DNA from: Candidatus Bathyarchaeota archaeon
GTDB lineage: Archaea; Thermoproteota; Bathyarchaeia; TCS64
Direction: 5' to 3'
Length of the DNA stretch: 6,744 bases
Assembly (NCBI GenBank): GCA_937877765.1
Contig: CALGBN010000068.1
Location: forward strand, 1 to 6,744
Shown here in pieces: positions 4,547 to 6,744 of the stretch. The notes beneath the pieces were generated by a model. That model was given only the letters and a program-made list of their open reading frames with translations. It searched no databases and was not told where the DNA came from. The position numbers and the translations under genes are program-made. Each line of letters starts with the position of its first letter. The first letter of the stretch is position 1.

Positions 4547-5839
4547 TTACTCGCCTGTGGCTGGGTCAACGTACCAGGTTACTTGTCCGGTGATACCGTC
4601 GTATAATCCTGATACATATGGGATGACTACATCGCCATCATACTTGTAGCTCCAGATCTGGTAGTTGCTTCCATATCTGTCTCCGTCTTCGTTCAGCTGG
4701 TTCCAGCCGCTTGCTCCAAAGTTGTTGTAAGCGGTTGTGTGCTGGACGGGGATAAGTACGGTTGCATCCAGACTCTGAGTGTTCATAATGCTCTCTACGA
4801 GAACCCAACCTATGTCGTAGCTACATGCACTGTAGTAGCCGAATGGCTGAGCAACTAGTGCAAAGTATCTTTCGTATAGGTCGTTGAACTTGTCTGAGTC
4901 TGCTGGTGCCGCGTATGTGCTGTGCACTTTCAAGTGCTCTACTTGCTCAGGTGCGTCGTCACATGCCTGCTGGGACAGGGTTGTTCCGTCTGATCCGAAC
5001 CAAGTCAGATCATATATTGTTGGGAAGTCCTGTGCCTGTGACATCATGACTACGAACTCTGCGAAAGAGATTATTTCAACACCTACGTGCTCTTCGCCAT
5101 ATTCAGCAACAGCATCCTGCGCTATGTCTTCTGCTGTCTGCAGATAGTTAGCGAACTCTGTTGCTTCACCAGCATACCTAATCTTCTCTAGGATCACTCC
5201 ACCTTTTGCGGTATACGCGGGCTCTAGGTAGTTGTAAATACCGTCTGCCCAAGCGTCACCACGCTGGATTAGAATGACTGCCTCAATTCCTGCGCTCCAA
5301 AGCATCTCTGCGATGGCTGGTGCCTGAATCAAGTCCGTTGGACACATCCTGTATAGGTTGTCGTCCGGGATTGCGAGAAGTGGGCTGGTTGATGAGGAGC
5401 TCCACATTAGCATATCGTTGTCGTTACAGTAACTGAGAGCGGCCTGCGCCTGGCTTGACCATCCGCCACCAATGAAGACGTTAATGTCCATGGACTTATA
5501 GCCCTGAACTTTCTCCAAGTGGACCGCGGCCTGACCAGTAGCATCGTCAATCAGGAACTCAAGAGTCGTATCCATACCGAGTTTATCTAGGTAGGCGTTA
5601 TAGTCTGCCTCCATGATATCCTGGACTAGGGGGACTGCTGTTTCTAGACCTACAGTCGTTGATGAGATATAGCCGAGCTGGATGTTTTTACCCGCAAGGG
5701 GTGCAACTTCCACGGTAACGGTTCCACCGTCACCACCATCTTCAACTACTGTCTCTTTAGGGGCCATAAAATATCCTGCCCCAGCGCCGACTACAAGTCC
5801 GACGACTAGAAGCACAATTGCTAGTGTATTACCTTTCAT
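4547..5839 (-). CDS. livK: LIV-type ABC transporter solute-binding protein (LivK-like), membrane-anchored
   Basis: A 430-residue extracellular receptor of the HAAT importer (periplasmic-binding-protein type I fold). It begins with Lys2 and a hydrophobic helix (residues 5-26, LAIVLLVVGLVVGAGAGYF). An acidic, glycine- and valine-rich linker (27-50, VVEDGGDGG) leads to the binding domain at about 51 (KNIQLGYISS). Family landmarks are FLIDDATGQAA, the INVFIGGGWSS strand-loop, WSSSSTSP (a Ser/Thr-rich loop where relatives contact the ligand carboxylate/amino group), YRMCPTDLIQAPAIAEML, and VILIQRGDAWADG. There is no lipobox Cys, so an uncleaved N-terminal anchor in the archaeal membrane is inferred. 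The ligand is not readable. The start is uncertain: GTG 5857 (6 residues longer), TTG 5845 (8 bases after a GGTGA), or ATG 5839, chosen because Lys-anchor order starts there. It has its own promoter and terminator. Confidence 0.92.
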   Translation of the reverse strand: MKGNTLAIVLLVVGLVVGAGAGYFMAPKETVVEDGGDGGTVTVEVAPLAGKNIQLGYISSTTVGLETAVPLVQDIMEADYNAYLDKLGMDTTLEFLIDDATGQAAVHLEKVQGYKSMDINVFIGGGWSSQAQAALSYCNDNDMLMWSSSSTSPLLAIPDDNLYRMCPTDLIQAPAIAEMLWSAGIEAVILIQRGDAWADGIYNYLEPAYTAKGGVILEKIRYAGEATEFANYLQTAEDIAQDAVAEYGEEHVGVEIISFAEFVVMMSQAQDFPTIYDLTWFGSDGTTLSQQACDDAPEQVEHLKVHSTYAAPADSDKFNDLYERYFALVAQPFGYYSACSYDIGWVLVESIMNTQSLDATVLIPVQHTTAYNNFGASGWNQLNEDGDRYGSNYQIWSYKYDGDVVIPYVSGLYDGITGQVTWYVDPATGE

Positions 5840-5853
5840 TTCCAAGTCTTGCT

Positions 5854-5858
5854 TCACC
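5854..5858 (-). promoter_or_regulatory. GGTGA motif near the livK start
   Basis: GGTGA is a Shine-Dalgarno core. It lies 8 bases before TTG 5845, 14 before ATG 5839, and overlaps GTG 5857. By spacing alone it favours TTG 5845; by codon preference and anchor layout, ATG 5839. Only N-terminal or ribosome-profiling data would settle it. Confidence 0.35.
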
Positions 5859-5894
5859 TTATGGTTTGTCGCAGAGAGAAATTACTCTCCTTAC

Positions 5895-5910
5895 ATTATA
5901 TAAGGTTTTT
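5895..5910 (-). promoter_or_regulatory. Strong promoter of livK
   Basis: The minus strand reads AAAAACCTTATATAAT: an A-rich BRE followed by TTATATAA (5903-5896), the same core as at livG. Initiation is expected near 5873, giving a leader of 16-34 bases depending on the start codon. The TATA core is palindromic, so weak rightward activity toward livH cannot be excluded. Confidence 0.65.
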
Positions 5911-6027
5911 ACCGATAGTTATTTGCGTTAACTAAAAGGTGAAAGATTAGCGGTTGTTTGAGCTACAAAATTGATTAAATCCTCCAAAAAGACGCTAAAA
6001 AAAGGTGTTTTTCTAAAGGGGACATGA

Positions 6028-6090
6028 ATGAATATGCAAAGTATTATTAGCTCAAGTAGGTACAACCGTAGCGGGTTTACGCTATGTTAA
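6028..6090 (+). other. Possible 20-codon leader ORF overlapping the livH start
   Basis: ATG 6028 opens a 20-codon frame (MNMQSIISSSRYNRSGFTLC) whose TAA at 6088-6090 overlaps livH's first codons, with livH's ATG at 6084-6086. AAAGGGG (6014-6020) precedes it. A second tiny frame from ATG 6024 (MNEYAKYY, stop 6048-6050) overlaps it. If transcription starts upstream of 6016, such a frame could couple translation to livH. If the TATA-like box at 6042-6049 is the real promoter, it is never transcribed. Speculative. Confidence 0.2.
6042..6049 (+). promoter_or_regulatory. Putative TATA element of livH
   Basis: TATTATTA, preceded by AAAG, is centred about 38 bases before ATG 6084. This would start transcription near 6072 with a leader of about 12 bases, similar to the spacing at livG. 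It is weaker than the livG and livK boxes. Another candidate, TTGATTAAAT (5971-5980), would give a leader of about 80 bases. Confidence 0.35.
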
Positions 6091-6744
6091 TCCCTGCAAT
6101 TTGGACAGCAGCGTTAGTATTCGCATCAGAGCTAACACTGCTAAGTATCGGCTTTACACTAACGTATCTGACAGCGAAGGTACCTAACTTCGCACACGGA
6201 ACATATGCAGGCGTTGGCATCTATGTAAGCTATACATTCGCGAAAATCTGGGGTCTATCACCCTACTATGGGTTCCCAGTAGCCTTCATCATTGGAGGCT
6301 TGGTCAGCGTAGCAATCTACAAGCTGGTCATTAACGTACTAACACAAATGGGTGGTGGAGCCATCGTGCTGACAATCAGCACACTGGCTATCCAGATCTT
6401 CCTCACGGCGTTCATTCAGATCTACGCCTACTATCTGAGGGAGAGATTCAGTACATACGCGATGGCATTCCTATTGAAAGAAAGCGACTTTGAGATCGCT
6501 GGCTTCCCAGGAATCTTCGTAGTATCACTGACACTGACCATTGGCTCAGTACTCGCGCTACACTATATGCTTACTAGAACCAGGATCGGCGTCGCCATGA
6601 GGGCGACTGCAGAAGACCCTGAGCTCGCATCAGTTCTAGGTATTAACACAAACCAGATACAATTGTTCAGCTGGTTCCTAACCGGAGGACTCGCCTGCCT
6701 CGCAGGCGCAATGATCCCCCTATGGTTCCAGAGCACTCCACAGT
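6084..6744 (+). CDS. livH: LIV-type ABC transporter permease LivH (3' end outside window)
   Basis: The first 220 residues of a membrane permease of the HAAT importer, which would pair with LivM to form the channel. Hydrophobic segments lie at about 4-30, 37-57, 62-86, 94-116, 141-164 and 192-215. The family block NFAHGTYAGVGIY (35-47) and the cytoplasmic coupling loop TRTRIGVAMRATAEDPELASVLGI (start and end about 165-187) are the clearest signatures, the latter contacting the ATPases. It is placed as LivH rather than LivM because it starts directly with the first helix followed by V-P-NFAHG. LivH proteins are about 290-340 residues, so roughly a third is missing. The start is fixed: ATG 6084 is the only in-frame ATG after the stop at 6069-6071. 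It is transcribed divergently from livK, livG and livF. Confidence 0.9.
   Translation, partial: MLIPAIWTAALVFASELTLLSIGFTLTYLTAKVPNFAHGTYAGVGIYVSYTFAKIWGLSPYYGFPVAFIIGGLVSVAIYKLVINVLTQMGGGAIVLTISTLAIQIFLTAFIQIYAYYLRERFSTYAMAFLLKESDFEIAGFPGIFVVSLTLTIGSVLALHYMLTRTRIGVAMRATAEDPELASVLGINTNQIQLFSWFLTGGLACLAGAMIPLWFQSTPQ

Noticed and set aside
4884..5147. Plus-strand frames inside livK (also 5682-5903)
   Set aside because: They are antisense to the binding protein, with low-complexity Ser/Thr/Pro composition and no recognisable domain.
5858..6083. Search for a riboswitch, small RNA or attachment site in the livK-livH divergent region
   Set aside because: Only promoter-like boxes, A-tracts and tiny frames were seen; no stable long stem or tRNA-like structure was found by eye.

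Overview
The window reads as archaeal chromosome. Genes are preceded by TATA-like boxes, in several cases at the spacing expected for leaderless mRNAs. Gene ends carry U-rich terminators without hairpins, one start has a GGTGA-type Shine-Dalgarno, and the solute-binding protein has an N-terminal membrane helix instead of a bacterial lipobox. The sequence alone does not fix the lineage; a mesophilic TACK- or Asgard-type archaeon is a guess.

Right half (about 2828-6744): a branched-chain-amino-acid-type (LIV/HAAT family) ABC importer. Reading leftward on the minus strand are the solute-binding protein (livK-like, 4547-5839), then the two ATPases livG (3585-4343) and livF (2828-3583), whose ends touch. 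Reading rightward from the other side of a roughly 240-base divergent promoter region is the first permease, livH (6084 to the window end, incomplete). The second permease, livM, is presumably just outside. livK has its own strong TATA box and its own U-rich terminator, and livG has a second TATA box. The binding protein is therefore probably made from its own mRNA and the two ATPases from another.

Left half (1-2735): six small, separate minus-strand genes. From right to left they are a histidine-phosphatase-superfamily protein with an SHA instead of an RHG motif, a small winged-helix protein, a PPOX/split-barrel flavin- or F420-binding protein, a 77-residue remnant of a DUF1028 protein, a 78-residue zinc-ribbon protein, and an isochorismatase-family cysteine hydrolase that runs off the left edge. 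Each has an AT-rich TATA-like element 27-31 bases upstream of its best ATG, which suggests individual leaderless transcripts rather than one operon. The set has no obvious single pathway.

No RNA gene, insertion sequence, CRISPR array, phage or defence module was found, and no stretch over 300 bases lacks a gene. I do not see a clearly new multi-gene system. The most unusual items are the internally deleted DUF1028 gene, the divergent split of the LIV transporter, and the consistent promoter spacing across the left-hand genes.
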